From positions 36,564-100,563 of IMG/VR virus record IMGVR_UViG_3300008267_000009: 64,000 bases of DNA. One strand, 5' to 3'. This document shows, piece after piece, positions 58,016 through 63,964 of the stretch. The notes beneath the pieces were generated by a model, which worked only from the letters and a program-made list of their open reading frames with translations, made no database searches and was not told where the DNA came from. The stretch is from a virus. The position numbers were made by a program, and so were the translations under genes. How positions within the stretch are numbered: position 1 is the stretch's first letter; the number at the start of each line of letters is the position of its first letter.

Positions 58016-58324
58016 ATGATGATTAATGTTAACGACAGTGATTTTGATGCAGTACTAAAGTCACATAATCTAATTCTAATAGACTTTTGGGCAGAATGGT
58101 GCAGACCATGTAAAATATTTTCTCCAATATTAGATGAAATATCAGAAGAATATGGAATCTGGGTTGGGAAAATAAATGTTGATGATAACCCTATTAAGTC
58201 CGTAGAGTATGAGGTTGTTAGCATTCCAACAGTTATTCTTTTTAAAGATGGAAAACCAGTCAAGAGAATAATTGGAGCTAAGCCAAAACACTCCCTAATT
58301 AAGGAGTTAAAGGAATGGCTATAG
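58016..58324 (+). CDS. Thioredoxin
   Basis: 102 residues with the thioredoxin fold: IDFWAEWCRPCK (C29 and C32, active-site CRPC instead of CGPC) and SIPTVILF with the cis-proline P71. A cytosolic disulfide reductase, perhaps a processivity or redox partner for ribonucleotide reduction or Fe-S proteins. The Arg in the active site may change redox potential or partner choice. Confidence 0.9.
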   Translation: MMINVNDSDFDAVLKSHNLILIDFWAEWCRPCKIFSPILDEISEEYGIWVGKINVDDNPIKSVEYEVVSIPTVILFKDGKPVKRIIGAKPKHSLIKELKEWL

Positions 58325-58509
58325 AAGATTTTGATTCAGATAATGCTGAATTTGAAATTTGGATAAAGAACGGTTATGATAGGGGCTGGATTTCAGATGT
58401 GTTTTGTAATACACACGAAGGTCCACCATTATCAGAAGAAGAAATTAAAGAGTGGGATGAAGGCGGAGATCCGTGCTCTTTTCAAGTCAAAGTAAATATG
58501 CTAAACTAG
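58315..58509 (+). CDS. Small acidic phage protein
   Basis: 64 residues. EFEIWIKNGYDRGWISDVFCNTHEGPPLSEEE is a pattern of short phage proteins with GWxSxxxCxTHxGxPxxxEE, function unknown. Overlaps the thioredoxin stop by 10 nt. Confidence 0.6.
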   Translation: MAIEDFDSDNAEFEIWIKNGYDRGWISDVFCNTHEGPPLSEEEIKEWDEGGDPCSFQVKVNMLN

Positions 58510-58556
58510 GATTCCACGCTCATTCAGAGGTGGATAAATTAAGGAGAATATATTAA

Positions 58557-59615
58557 ATGAAGTCATTTAAGAAGATCGCTCTTGCAATGGTTGCAGCCGT
58601 TGCTATGGGTACACTCGCAACACCTGCAAGTGCTGCGCCAATGGTTGTAACTTCTGTTAAGAAGAACACTGGCACAGTGGCATCGCCGACATGGACAGCA
58701 CAGACTGCTGGAACATCGGCAACATCACCAATTACAATTCCAGTACCAACAGATAACTCTGTTGACTCACTAGATGTAGTTGAATTTGTAGTAACAGTTG
58801 ATACAGGAACAGCAGTAAATGTTTCTGCAACTAATGCAGTAGTAGTTTCAGCATTTGCAACTTCTACAGCACCAGTAACAGCATCTTCAGGTTCAGCAAC
58901 ATGGAGCCTAAATGTTGGTACAGGAACAACAGCAACGTTTTATGTATATACTAAAACGACAGCAGTAAGCTCTGTAGCAATTACAAATCAGGGCACAACT
59001 GTAACATATTTCCTACAAGGAACATCTACTCTAATCGATAAGATTGCCGTAACTGGTGTAGATTCTGCTCCAGCAGGAACATCTGTAACAGTAACAGCAA
59101 CAGCACAGGACGTATTCGGAAATAAGATTTCTGGAAAGACTCTTAATGCAATTGCAAATGGTGCAACTCTTGATACAGTAACAGTAACAACAGGAGCAAC
59201 ACTAACAAACTTTGGATCAGCAGACGTTAAGTTTGTTGCCCCAGCAACAGGTCCAGTAACAATTGTATTCTATGCTGCAGCAGCAGACATGGCAGCAGCG
59301 GTTACAGGATTCAGCACACCTTCTGCATCATCTGTAAAGATTATTGCAGTTCGTGATTTGGCTGGAGATCTAGCAGCACTTACAACACAACTTGCAGCAG
59401 CAAATGCTGCTAAGTTAGCAGCAGAGGCATCTCTAGCAGCAGAGAGAACAGCACTTGCATCAGCAAAGGCAGAACTTGATGCTCTAAAGGCTAAGGCTAT
59501 TGTTGATAAGGCAGCAGCAGATCTTGCTAAGGCTACATACGTCAAGGAATACAACGCCCTTGCTAAAAAGTGGAACGCTAAGTTCCCTAAGCTTAAGGTA
59601 ACACTTAAGAAGTAA
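58557..59615 (+). CDS. Abundant secreted Ig-like/coiled-coil surface protein
   Basis: 352 residues. Signal peptide 1-27 ends in ASA-AP. The middle (about 30-260) consists of Thr/Val-rich beta repeats, with an invasin/Big-like segment (VTATAQDVFGNKISGKTLNA). Residues 267-352 form an Ala-rich coiled coil and a basic C-terminus (FPKLKVTLKK). AAGGAG precedes the ATG. Almost all Lys codons are AAG, a sign of very high expression. It resembles actinobacterial surface-layer or cell-wall proteins and may have been taken from a host. Confidence 0.65.
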   Translation: MKSFKKIALAMVAAVAMGTLATPASAAPMVVTSVKKNTGTVASPTWTAQTAGTSATSPITIPVPTDNSVDSLDVVEFVVTVDTGTAVNVSATNAVVVSAFATSTAPVTASSGSATWSLNVGTGTTATFYVYTKTTAVSSVAITNQGTTVTYFLQGTSTLIDKIAVTGVDSAPAGTSVTVTATAQDVFGNKISGKTLNAIANGATLDTVTVTTGATLTNFGSADVKFVAPATGPVTIVFYAAAADMAAAVTGFSTPSASSVKIIAVRDLAGDLAALTTQLAAANAAKLAAEASLAAERTALASAKAELDALKAKAIVDKAAADLAKATYVKEYNALAKKWNAKFPKLKVTLKK

Positions 59616-59618
59616 TTT

Positions 59619-59655
59619 AATATGTGGGGCAGGATAACTTCTTGCCCCACATATT
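59619..59655 (+). terminator. Strong hairpin terminator after surface protein gene
   Basis: 15-bp stem (59619-59633 with 59641-59655) around ATAACTT, containing GTGGGGC/GCCCCAC. The right arm carries the -35 of the next promoter. Confidence 0.85.
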
Positions 59656-59670
59656 TATAAATGATACAAT
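59642..59670 (+). promoter_or_regulatory. Leaderless promoter overlapping terminator
   Basis: TTGCCC (59642-59647) in the 3' arm of the terminator, 17 nt, TACAAT (59665-59670), 6 nt to ATG 59677. Confidence 0.75.
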
Positions 59671-59676
59671 AAACTT

Positions 59677-59826
59677 ATGGAACCCAGTGTATATGAACTA
59701 GAAAATTATTTTAAAGAAAAATATACAAAGCAAATATTAAAAGAAATAAAAGACTTTGAATTACCAGAGCACTGGAATCCAAAACAAGTAATAGACTATA
59801 TTACTTATAAACTAGATCGGAAATAA
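59677..59826 (+). CDS. 49-residue helical protein, paralogue of 60027-60176
   Basis: Leaderless gene. Sequence ends LPEHWNPKQVIDYITYKL, which aligns with IPPSWSPDFTLRYIINYI in the protein two genes on; both are short and helical. Function unknown. Confidence 0.65.
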   Translation: MEPSVYELENYFKEKYTKQILKEIKDFELPEHWNPKQVIDYITYKLDRK

Positions 59827-59827
59827 A

Positions 59828-60022
59828 ATGTTTAAGAAACTAAGACTATGGATGCTTGAGCAGCAGGTTAATGCCATTGTTGCACAAGATTCAGGAAAGA
59901 AGGAATCTACCGTGGCAAAAACTACAAAGAAGACTGTAGCTAAAAAGGTGGAAAAGAAGTCAGAGGCTAAGAAGGCTCCTGTCAAGAAGACTGCACCAAA
60001 AAAGACTACAAAGAAGAAGTAA
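59828..60022 (+). CDS. Lys/Ala-rich histone-like protein
   Basis: 64 residues. A short helical start (FKKLRLWMLEQQVNAI) precedes a low-complexity tail of K, A, P and T (residues 30-64, 'KKxAPVKKTAPKK' type) as in bacterial histone-H1-like proteins. Codons favour AAG. It may bind DNA or RNA non-specifically, or be a nucleoid-associated protein. Confidence 0.65.
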   Translation: MFKKLRLWMLEQQVNAIVAQDSGKKESTVAKTTKKTVAKKVEKKSEAKKAPVKKTAPKKTTKKK

Positions 60023-60026
60023 TACT

Positions 60027-60176
60027 ATGTCAGATATCCCTGTAGAACACGAAAATATAATTCGTGAAAAGGTTATTCAAAGTTTACTTGCTCTAACTAT
60101 ACCTCCATCATGGAGCCCAGACTTTACATTAAGGTATATAATTAATTATATAGGAGCTGATATTAAACGTGATTAA
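60027..60176 (+). CDS. 49-residue helical protein, paralogue of 59677-59826
   Basis: ATG 60027 follows the upstream stop by 4 nt; its stop overlaps the start of the oxygenase gene. Aligned with the protein at 59677 over its C-terminal half. Tandem duplication separated by the Lys-rich gene. Confidence 0.6.
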   Translation: MSDIPVEHENIIREKVIQSLLALTIPPSWSPDFTLRYIINYIGADIKRD

Positions 60177-60915
60177 AGAAATAACTACAGGGATATTTGC
60201 CATTGAAAATTATATAAGTTTAGATACATGTAAATTTTTAAGCAATTGTTTTGATTTATCTATAACTCCTACTAGCAGAAAATCGATTTATGCTGGACCA
60301 TCTTTTTCAGAAAAAAATCCCAAGCAGGGATTGTCTGATGGACAAAATTATTTTAAATATGATCAAGCCGAAGGCAATTCCTTAGAAGCATCTAACTATA
60401 AAGTAGGCTTGGATTTATTGGCTGGGATTGCAGATAGAACTGCAAAGACAATTTCTCATCATTATAATGGAGACTATTACCTAAAAAGTATGTTTTGGAG
60501 CAGGATGTTGTCTGGAGCGAAAAATACTTTACATATGGACAATTGGTATGAAACATCAGACGGTAATTTAAAGCCAAGACCGTTTAATAAACACGACAGA
60601 TCAGGCCTCTTGTATTTGAATGATGATTTTGAAGGCGGAGAAATTAGATTTATAAAAAATGATTTTAAGATTAAACCAAAGCCTGGTACATTCATATTCT
60701 TTGAAGGAAACTTAGACTCGGCACATGAAGTTTTAGAGGTTACTTCGGGTATTAGAAACAACATTATATCTTTTTATGGAGATAATGAATTTTATACCTC
60801 TGATACAAATATACAAATAGAAAACCTAGAAATTACAATAGATGAAGTTCAAAGCACCGAAGAAAGCTTAGCAAAAATTAAGCAGATTATAGAGGACTAT
60901 GACCAATACGTGTGA
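60169..60915 (+). CDS. 2OG-Fe(II) oxygenase (prolyl 4-hydroxylase-like)
   Basis: 248 residues from GTG 60169. H122-M-D124, H186 (SAHEVLEV) and R196 (SGIRNNI) complete the iron and 2-oxoglutarate site; NDDFEGGEIRF is the typical strand. Fourth member of the family in the window and closest in layout to the minus-strand copies. AGGAG is 12-13 nt upstream of GTG, a loose spacing. Confidence 0.85.
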   Translation: MIKEITTGIFAIENYISLDTCKFLSNCFDLSITPTSRKSIYAGPSFSEKNPKQGLSDGQNYFKYDQAEGNSLEASNYKVGLDLLAGIADRTAKTISHHYNGDYYLKSMFWSRMLSGAKNTLHMDNWYETSDGNLKPRPFNKHDRSGLLYLNDDFEGGEIRFIKNDFKIKPKPGTFIFFEGNLDSAHEVLEVTSGIRNNIISFYGDNEFYTSDTNIQIENLEITIDEVQSTEESLAKIKQIIEDYDQYV

Positions 60916-61015
60916 AATAAAAGGCTGTGATAAGCCTGCTACAAGGCTTACAAGTACCGAATCTAACTATATAGAGATATGTGAAGGCCATTGGTACGAG
61001 AAATACAGAAAATGA
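60899..61015 (+). CDS. 38-residue zinc-finger-like protein
   Basis: ATG 60899 overlaps the oxygenase end by 17 nt. CEIKGCDKP at 5-10 and ICEGHW at 27-32 give a C...C...C...H set in a possible zinc knuckle. Its stop precedes an extended -10 promoter. Confidence 0.5.
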   Translation: MTNTCEIKGCDKPATRLTSTESNYIEICEGHWYEKYRK

Positions 61016-61021
61016 TATAAT
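61013..61021 (+). promoter_or_regulatory. Extended -10 promoter
   Basis: TG-A-TATAAT overlapping the upstream stop; the leader has a small inverted repeat (GATAG 61030-61034 with CTATC 61046-61050 area) and ATAGGAG before ATG 61078. Confidence 0.6.
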
Positions 61022-61077
61022 AGAGGGATAGATAGACTTCTAGACCTATCTAAATAAAAACCTATAGGAGAAATAAA

Positions 61078-61224
61078 ATGTCAGACGGAAAGAATTTAAC
61101 AGGCTTTAACGAAACAAAGCCAGGAGCAACAAACAGCTTGGGAGAGCAGTACGCTGCAGATCCAAAGTCAGCATTCCCATCAACAGATGTATCAAATCAG
61201 GCATCAGCACAGGGACCAAAGTAA
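61078..61224 (+). CDS. 48-residue low-complexity protein
   Basis: Starts after AGGAG at 61065-61069. Polar, rich in Gly, Asn, Ser and Ala (ETKPGATNSLGEQYAADPKSAF). Codons include AAG, suggesting decent expression. Not recognised; possibly a small virion or scaffold-like peptide. Confidence 0.5.
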   Translation: MSDGKNLTGFNETKPGATNSLGEQYAADPKSAFPSTDVSNQASAQGPK

Positions 61225-61227
61225 ATC

Positions 61228-61386
61228 ATGTGCGTTGAATGCGGTTGTGAAAGCATCGGAAGCGAAACAGGTATTGCAAATATTCCTGGCGGCATCCTTG
61301 ATGTTACAAGAGATGGGGAAGCAGGATTAACATTAAATATGTCAGCAACTCCAGAACAAAGAGAAAGATTTATATCTGGTGAGTGA
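61228..61386 (+). CDS. 52-residue Cys-motif protein
   Basis: ATG 61228 starts MCVECGCES, a CxxCxC motif that could bind metal, followed by a Gly-rich beta part (IPGGILDVTRDGEAGLTL). Overlaps the next gene by 8 nt. Function unknown. Confidence 0.55.
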   Translation: MCVECGCESIGSETGIANIPGGILDVTRDGEAGLTLNMSATPEQRERFISGE

Positions 61387-61567
61387 TAACGGAACTGGTA
61401 TGGGAACCCCACCTAATCCATCACCATCGGGTGCGGTAACAAGTAGAGAAGCTACTAGAAAGAACCCAAGACAGGGTTTAAAAATAGATACAAATAAACA
61501 TGGTATACGTAGAGAAACATCTCTAATTCCAAAAGCGCCTAGAAAAACAAGGCCTAAAAAGGTATAG
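61379..61567 (+). CDS. Basic low-complexity protein
   Basis: 62 residues from GTG 61379 (alternative ATG 61400). Proline- and lysine-rich (PPNPSPSGAVTSREATRKNPRQG, PKAPRKTRPKKV). Possibly disordered and nucleic-acid binding. Followed by a strong terminator. Confidence 0.5.
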   Translation: MSDNGTGMGTPPNPSPSGAVTSREATRKNPRQGLKIDTNKHGIRRETSLIPKAPRKTRPKKV

Positions 61568-61577
61568 TATATAAAGC

Positions 61578-61606
61578 AATTCCCCCCTATTACTTAGGGG
61601 GGAATT
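61578..61606 (+). terminator. 12-bp C/G hairpin terminator
   Basis: AATTCCCCCCTA (61578-61589), loop TTACT, TAGGGGGGAATT (61595-61606), followed by TCAT. It can work on both strands and separates the small operon from a minus-strand gene region. Confidence 0.85.
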
Positions 61607-61621
61607 TCATATTAGGACAAT

Positions 61622-61714
61622 ATGTGTAAAAATTGTGGGAACTGTTCAAAAGAACATAGCGGAAGAACAATCGATGATTCAATAGATGAATCAGAAGCTA
61701 GTATATTGGTTTAG
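61622..61714 (+). CDS. 30-residue Cys-rich peptide
   Basis: ATG 61622 starts MCKNCGNCSKEH (CxxCxxC...H), possibly a small metal-binding peptide. The stop overlaps the 3' end of the minus-strand gene. Weak ribosome site (AGGA). Low certainty. Confidence 0.4.
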   Translation: MCKNCGNCSKEHSGRTIDDSIDESEASILV

Positions 61715-62007
61715 TTGTCTTTAGTAACGGCACGTTCAATTCTATCAATTGAATCACGCAATGAAGATCCGCCGTTGTTAAATAGTTCAGCTTTAATAAT
61801 TGCAAGCTCAGCATCTATTTTTTCAAAATGCTCTTGACCGTCATTTAGCCTCTTAGTAATACCTGGTTTATCTTCTGTGCCGTACCAATCATCAATAAAC
61901 TGAAACCAAGTTTTAAATAGCTTTGAAACTTTGTTAATTATGTATATAAGAGCCGAAAGGGCGGCTCCTATCAAAACTATCCATTGTAGAGGGTTCATGT
62001 TACTCAT
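61711..62007 (-). CDS. Membrane-anchored coiled-coil protein
   Basis: 98 residues: a transmembrane helix at about 6-30 (WIVLIGAALSALIYIINKV) and a soluble, charged helical C-terminus (HFEKIDAELAIIKAEL). Resembles bactophilin-unrelated phage holin-like or antiholin-like 'DUF2746'-type proteins of actinophages, a tentative comparison. Lone minus-strand gene with own promoter, convergent with the previous operon. Confidence 0.6.
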   Translation of the reverse strand: MSNMNPLQWIVLIGAALSALIYIINKVSKLFKTWFQFIDDWYGTEDKPGITKRLNDGQEHFEKIDAELAIIKAELFNNGGSSLRDSIDRIERAVTKDN

Positions 62008-62016
62008 AATTGTTTA

Positions 62017-62045
62017 ATTATACATTCCTAGTATACTCAATGCAA
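62017..62045 (-). promoter_or_regulatory. Minus-strand promoter of membrane protein gene
   Basis: On the minus strand TTGCAT (62045-62040), 17-nt spacer, TATAAT (62022-62017), then 9 nt to ATG 62007, so a leader of only 2-3 nt or none. Confidence 0.7.
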
Positions 62046-62075
62046 TTAACTAAAATTGCTCAACAGACATTATGG

Positions 62076-62104
62076 TTGACAAGGATCTGTATAAATTATA
62101 TAAT
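62076..62104 (+). promoter_or_regulatory. Consensus leaderless promoter
   Basis: TTGACA (62076-62081), 17 nt, TATAAT (62099-62104), 6 nt to ATG 62111: a perfect consensus promoter with no room for a Shine-Dalgarno site. Confidence 0.88.
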
Positions 62105-62110
62105 TAAGAA

Positions 62111-62284
62111 ATGCTAAATATTATTGAAAAAATTGTGTGCTTATTTAAAGGGCACGACACTCGGTTTGCTGGGAATTGCCCGTATACCAGAAGGTCCTAC
62201 AACGCATGCCTAAGATGCGGTAAAGTATCCGATCAGGGGATAGTGTTTGATCTTACAGAAGAAATAGATAAAGAGGAAGTATAA
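62111..62284 (+). CDS. Small DUF1660-like zinc-ribbon protein
   Basis: 57 residues. CLFKGHDTRF near the start and CPYTRRSYNACLRCGK in the middle match the DUF1660-type prophage proteins (C..H..C..CxxC). First gene of the AdoMetDC operon. Metal binding is likely; function unknown. Confidence 0.65.
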   Translation: MLNIIEKIVCLFKGHDTRFAGNCPYTRRSYNACLRCGKVSDQGIVFDLTEEIDKEEV

Positions 62285-62285
62285 A

Positions 62286-62672
62286 ATGATATACCACAAG
62301 CACCTTTTGGTTAATGCTAAGGTCAACTCACCAATTAGAACTGAAGAAGAAGGAGTGGCATTCTTAGAAAACCTTGTGAACAAAATTGATATGAAAATTA
62401 TCAAAGGACCATTTGCCAAGTTTGTAGATAATGACGCAGAGGGAAACTCTGGGTTAACAGCAATAGTTATGATCGAAACAAGCCACATAGCATTTCATAT
62501 TTGGGACCAGGTAAATCCAGGACTGTTGCAGTTTGACCTATACACATGCGGAAAGCTAGAACTAGAAAAGGTTATAGGATTAATTAAAGAAAGATTTGAT
62601 ATTGTATCTATGGACTATGTATTGTTTGATAGAGAAAATGGATTTAATGTGGAAGCGCAGGGTCAAATTTAA
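62286..62672 (+). CDS. speD: S-adenosylmethionine decarboxylase-like protein
   Basis: 128 residues. AIVMIETSHIAFHIWDQ...FDLYTCGK aligns with the proenzyme motif of bacterial AdoMetDC (S66 as pyruvoyl-forming serine, H67, C88 as proton donor). The residue before the serine is Thr65 rather than the usual Glu, so self-cleavage may be altered. AdoMetDC makes the aminopropyl donor for spermidine; a phage copy could support polyamine supply for DNA packaging. Confidence 0.75.
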   Translation: MIYHKHLLVNAKVNSPIRTEEEGVAFLENLVNKIDMKIIKGPFAKFVDNDAEGNSGLTAIVMIETSHIAFHIWDQVNPGLLQFDLYTCGKLELEKVIGLIKERFDIVSMDYVLFDRENGFNVEAQGQI

Positions 62673-62812
62673 TGCCAGCAATGTGCCATTGCAATATGTC
62701 TAGAAACTACCCGTTTTGTGACAATACACATAAAAAGATAAGCCCACAAGGCACTGTAACTCCAGAAAAATCTGAAGGATTTCCTAGTCCAGAACAACCA
62801 CAAGAAGGCTAG
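62672..62812 (+). CDS. Miniature CDGSH-type iron-sulfur protein
   Basis: 46 residues from ATG 62672 (TAATG with speD). CHCNMSRNYPFCDNTH fits the CDGSH rule C-x-C-x2-S-x3-P-x-C-D-x-x-H with C5, C7, C16 and H20 as 2Fe-2S ligands (CDNTH replaces CDGSH). The rest is a polar tail. One of the shortest proteins with this motif; likely a redox or cluster-transfer protein. Confidence 0.75.
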   Translation: MPAMCHCNMSRNYPFCDNTHKKISPQGTVTPEKSEGFPSPEQPQEG

Positions 62813-62831
62813 ACGTAGTATTTTTTTTTAG

Positions 62832-62839
62832 TGTATAAT
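62832..62839 (+). promoter_or_regulatory. Promoter of abundant small protein
   Basis: TATAAT (62834-62839) after a T-rich run; a TAGACG -35-like element lies 18 nt upstream (62810-62815). The leader has a hairpin (GACTG 62850-62854 with CAGTC 62861-62865) and AAGGAG at 62875-62880 before ATG 62887. Confidence 0.65.
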
Positions 62840-62886
62840 AAGGAGAGAAGACTGGGATCACAGTCATAAACAATAAGGAGAAACTC

Positions 62887-63087
62887 ATGAGTCTAGAAGC
62901 AACTTGGTCAGACAAGATCGGAACCTGGGAAGTCGACGTTCCAGGCAAGAAGTTCGTTCGTAAGGACGCAGAAGGCGCAGCTAACGGCGAGGTAACATTT
63001 GATTATGTCGCTGAAACAGATTGCCCACAGTGGTTCAAGGACCACCTTGCTGCTAATGCACCAGCAGAAGAACCAGCAGCAGAATAA
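62887..63087 (+). CDS. Small acidic protein, probably abundant
   Basis: 66 residues. WSDKIGTWEVDVPGKKFVRKD, then a C-terminal Ala/Pro/Glu tail (ANAPAEEPAAE). All lysines I read are AAG and the GC content is raised, both signs of high expression; it has its own promoter and terminator. No family is recognised. Confidence 0.6.
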   Translation: MSLEATWSDKIGTWEVDVPGKKFVRKDAEGAANGEVTFDYVAETDCPQWFKDHLAANAPAEEPAAE

Positions 63088-63102
63088 GTAAACTGTTTTA
63101 AG

Positions 63103-63133
63103 TTAAGGCTAGGGAATAACTCTCTAGCTTTAA
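63103..63133 (+). terminator. Hairpin terminator
   Basis: TTAAGGCTAGGGA (63103-63115), loop ATAAC, TCTCTAGCTTTAA (63121-63133), 13 pairs with two G-U, followed by TTATTTAT. Confidence 0.75.
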
Positions 63134-63149
63134 TTATTTATATTAGAAA

Positions 63150-63155
63150 TATAGT
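63150..63155 (+). promoter_or_regulatory. Leaderless-type promoter
   Basis: TATAGT five bases before ATG 63161, after the terminator. No -35 recognised. Confidence 0.5.
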
Positions 63156-63160
63156 GTATT

Positions 63161-63322
63161 ATGACCGAATATAGTGAAGCGAAAAGTGCGGCGGCGAGAG
63201 AGATGAATTCAGATCAATTCGACGATGAGTATGACCTAGATAGGTCTATGCGTCTTAAGATCGCCATAGAGAAGGTATTTGAAGAAAATGCGGATCTCTT
63301 TGAAAGGCTTAAAAATGAATGA
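63161..63322 (+). CDS. 53-residue acidic helical protein
   Basis: Starts at ATG 63161 after a leaderless-type -10. Acidic and helical (YDLDRSMRLKIAIEKVFEEN). The stop overlaps the next start by 8 nt. Function unknown. Confidence 0.55.
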   Translation: MTEYSEAKSAAAREMNSDQFDDEYDLDRSMRLKIAIEKVFEENADLFERLKNE

Positions 63323-63419
63323 GCCTAAAATAATGAAAATGGACTGGCGTCCATTGGGATATTGGCCAGTTTATAGGGATGGAAGATTAGAGTGGGAAAA
63401 GGATCCAGATAATGATTGA
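63315..63419 (+). CDS. 34-residue Trp-rich peptide
   Basis: ATG 63315 overlaps the upstream end; its TGA overlaps the next ATG. MDWRPLGYWPVYRDGRLEWEKD is conserved-looking and aromatic. Function unknown. Confidence 0.45.
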   Translation: MNEPKIMKMDWRPLGYWPVYRDGRLEWEKDPDND

Positions 63420-63750
63420 AGCTATTGTAAATAGGATTATGAGATGGGACTCACTGAGAAATGCTGTATTTGATGAAGTCAATATGTATAACTCATTAAC
63501 TAGAATAATTAATGATCCAGAGTCCATGAAAACAGCAGCAGCATATTGGGAAGAAAAGGCGGGCTGGAAGGGCTGGAATACCAATAATAACAAGTACTAC
63601 TTTAATGATATAGAAGAGAATACTATAGGAGATGCAATGGAAGCACTTGATATAATGTCTAATAGATCTATAGGATACTCTACAGGCAAATGGTCAGATG
63701 ATGATGATATTCATCCAACAATTACTCCCTTGTTTGGACCTAATAGATAA
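63412..63750 (+). CDS. Hypothetical protein
   Basis: 112 residues, alpha-helical with aromatic, glycine-rich centre (AAAYWEEKAGWKGWNTNNNKYYFNDI). An IGDAMEALDIM helix and a disordered C-terminus follow. No family recognised. Confidence 0.5.
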   Translation: MIEAIVNRIMRWDSLRNAVFDEVNMYNSLTRIINDPESMKTAAAYWEEKAGWKGWNTNNNKYYFNDIEENTIGDAMEALDIMSNRSIGYSTGKWSDDDDIHPTITPLFGPNR

Positions 63751-63771
63751 ATCTAGTTGAGTAAAATATTA

Positions 63772-63780
63772 TGCTATAAT
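63772..63780 (+). promoter_or_regulatory. Leaderless extended -10 promoter
   Basis: TG-C-TATAAT (TATAAT 63775-63780), 6 nt to ATG 63787. Confidence 0.7.
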
Positions 63781-63786
63781 CAGATT

Positions 63787-63945
63787 ATGGGCATATTAGA
63801 TAATTTAGAAGCTTACCTTGAACACCAAGACAAATGTGTCTATTGTGGAGAAAAGGCTTTGTATACACAAATAGGACAAGTAGGTAGAATCTACCGTGTT
63901 GTCGATGTGTGTAAGAAGCATTTCATCCAAGATGAACCTTCATAA
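63787..63945 (+). CDS. 52-residue zinc-finger-like protein
   Basis: From ATG 63787; the upstream in-frame TTG at 63757 precedes the -10 box. CVYCGEKALY and CKKHF form a CxxC...C..H set as in small phage zinc fingers. Function unknown. Confidence 0.6.
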   Translation: MGILDNLEAYLEHQDKCVYCGEKALYTQIGQVGRIYRVVDVCKKHFIQDEPS

Positions 63946-63952
63946 ATAGAGA

Positions 63953-63958
63953 TATAAT
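63953..63958 (+). promoter_or_regulatory. Leaderless promoter of the last gene
   Basis: TATAAT six bases (AGACTC) before ATG 63965. Confidence 0.65.
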
Positions 63959-63964
63959 AGACTC

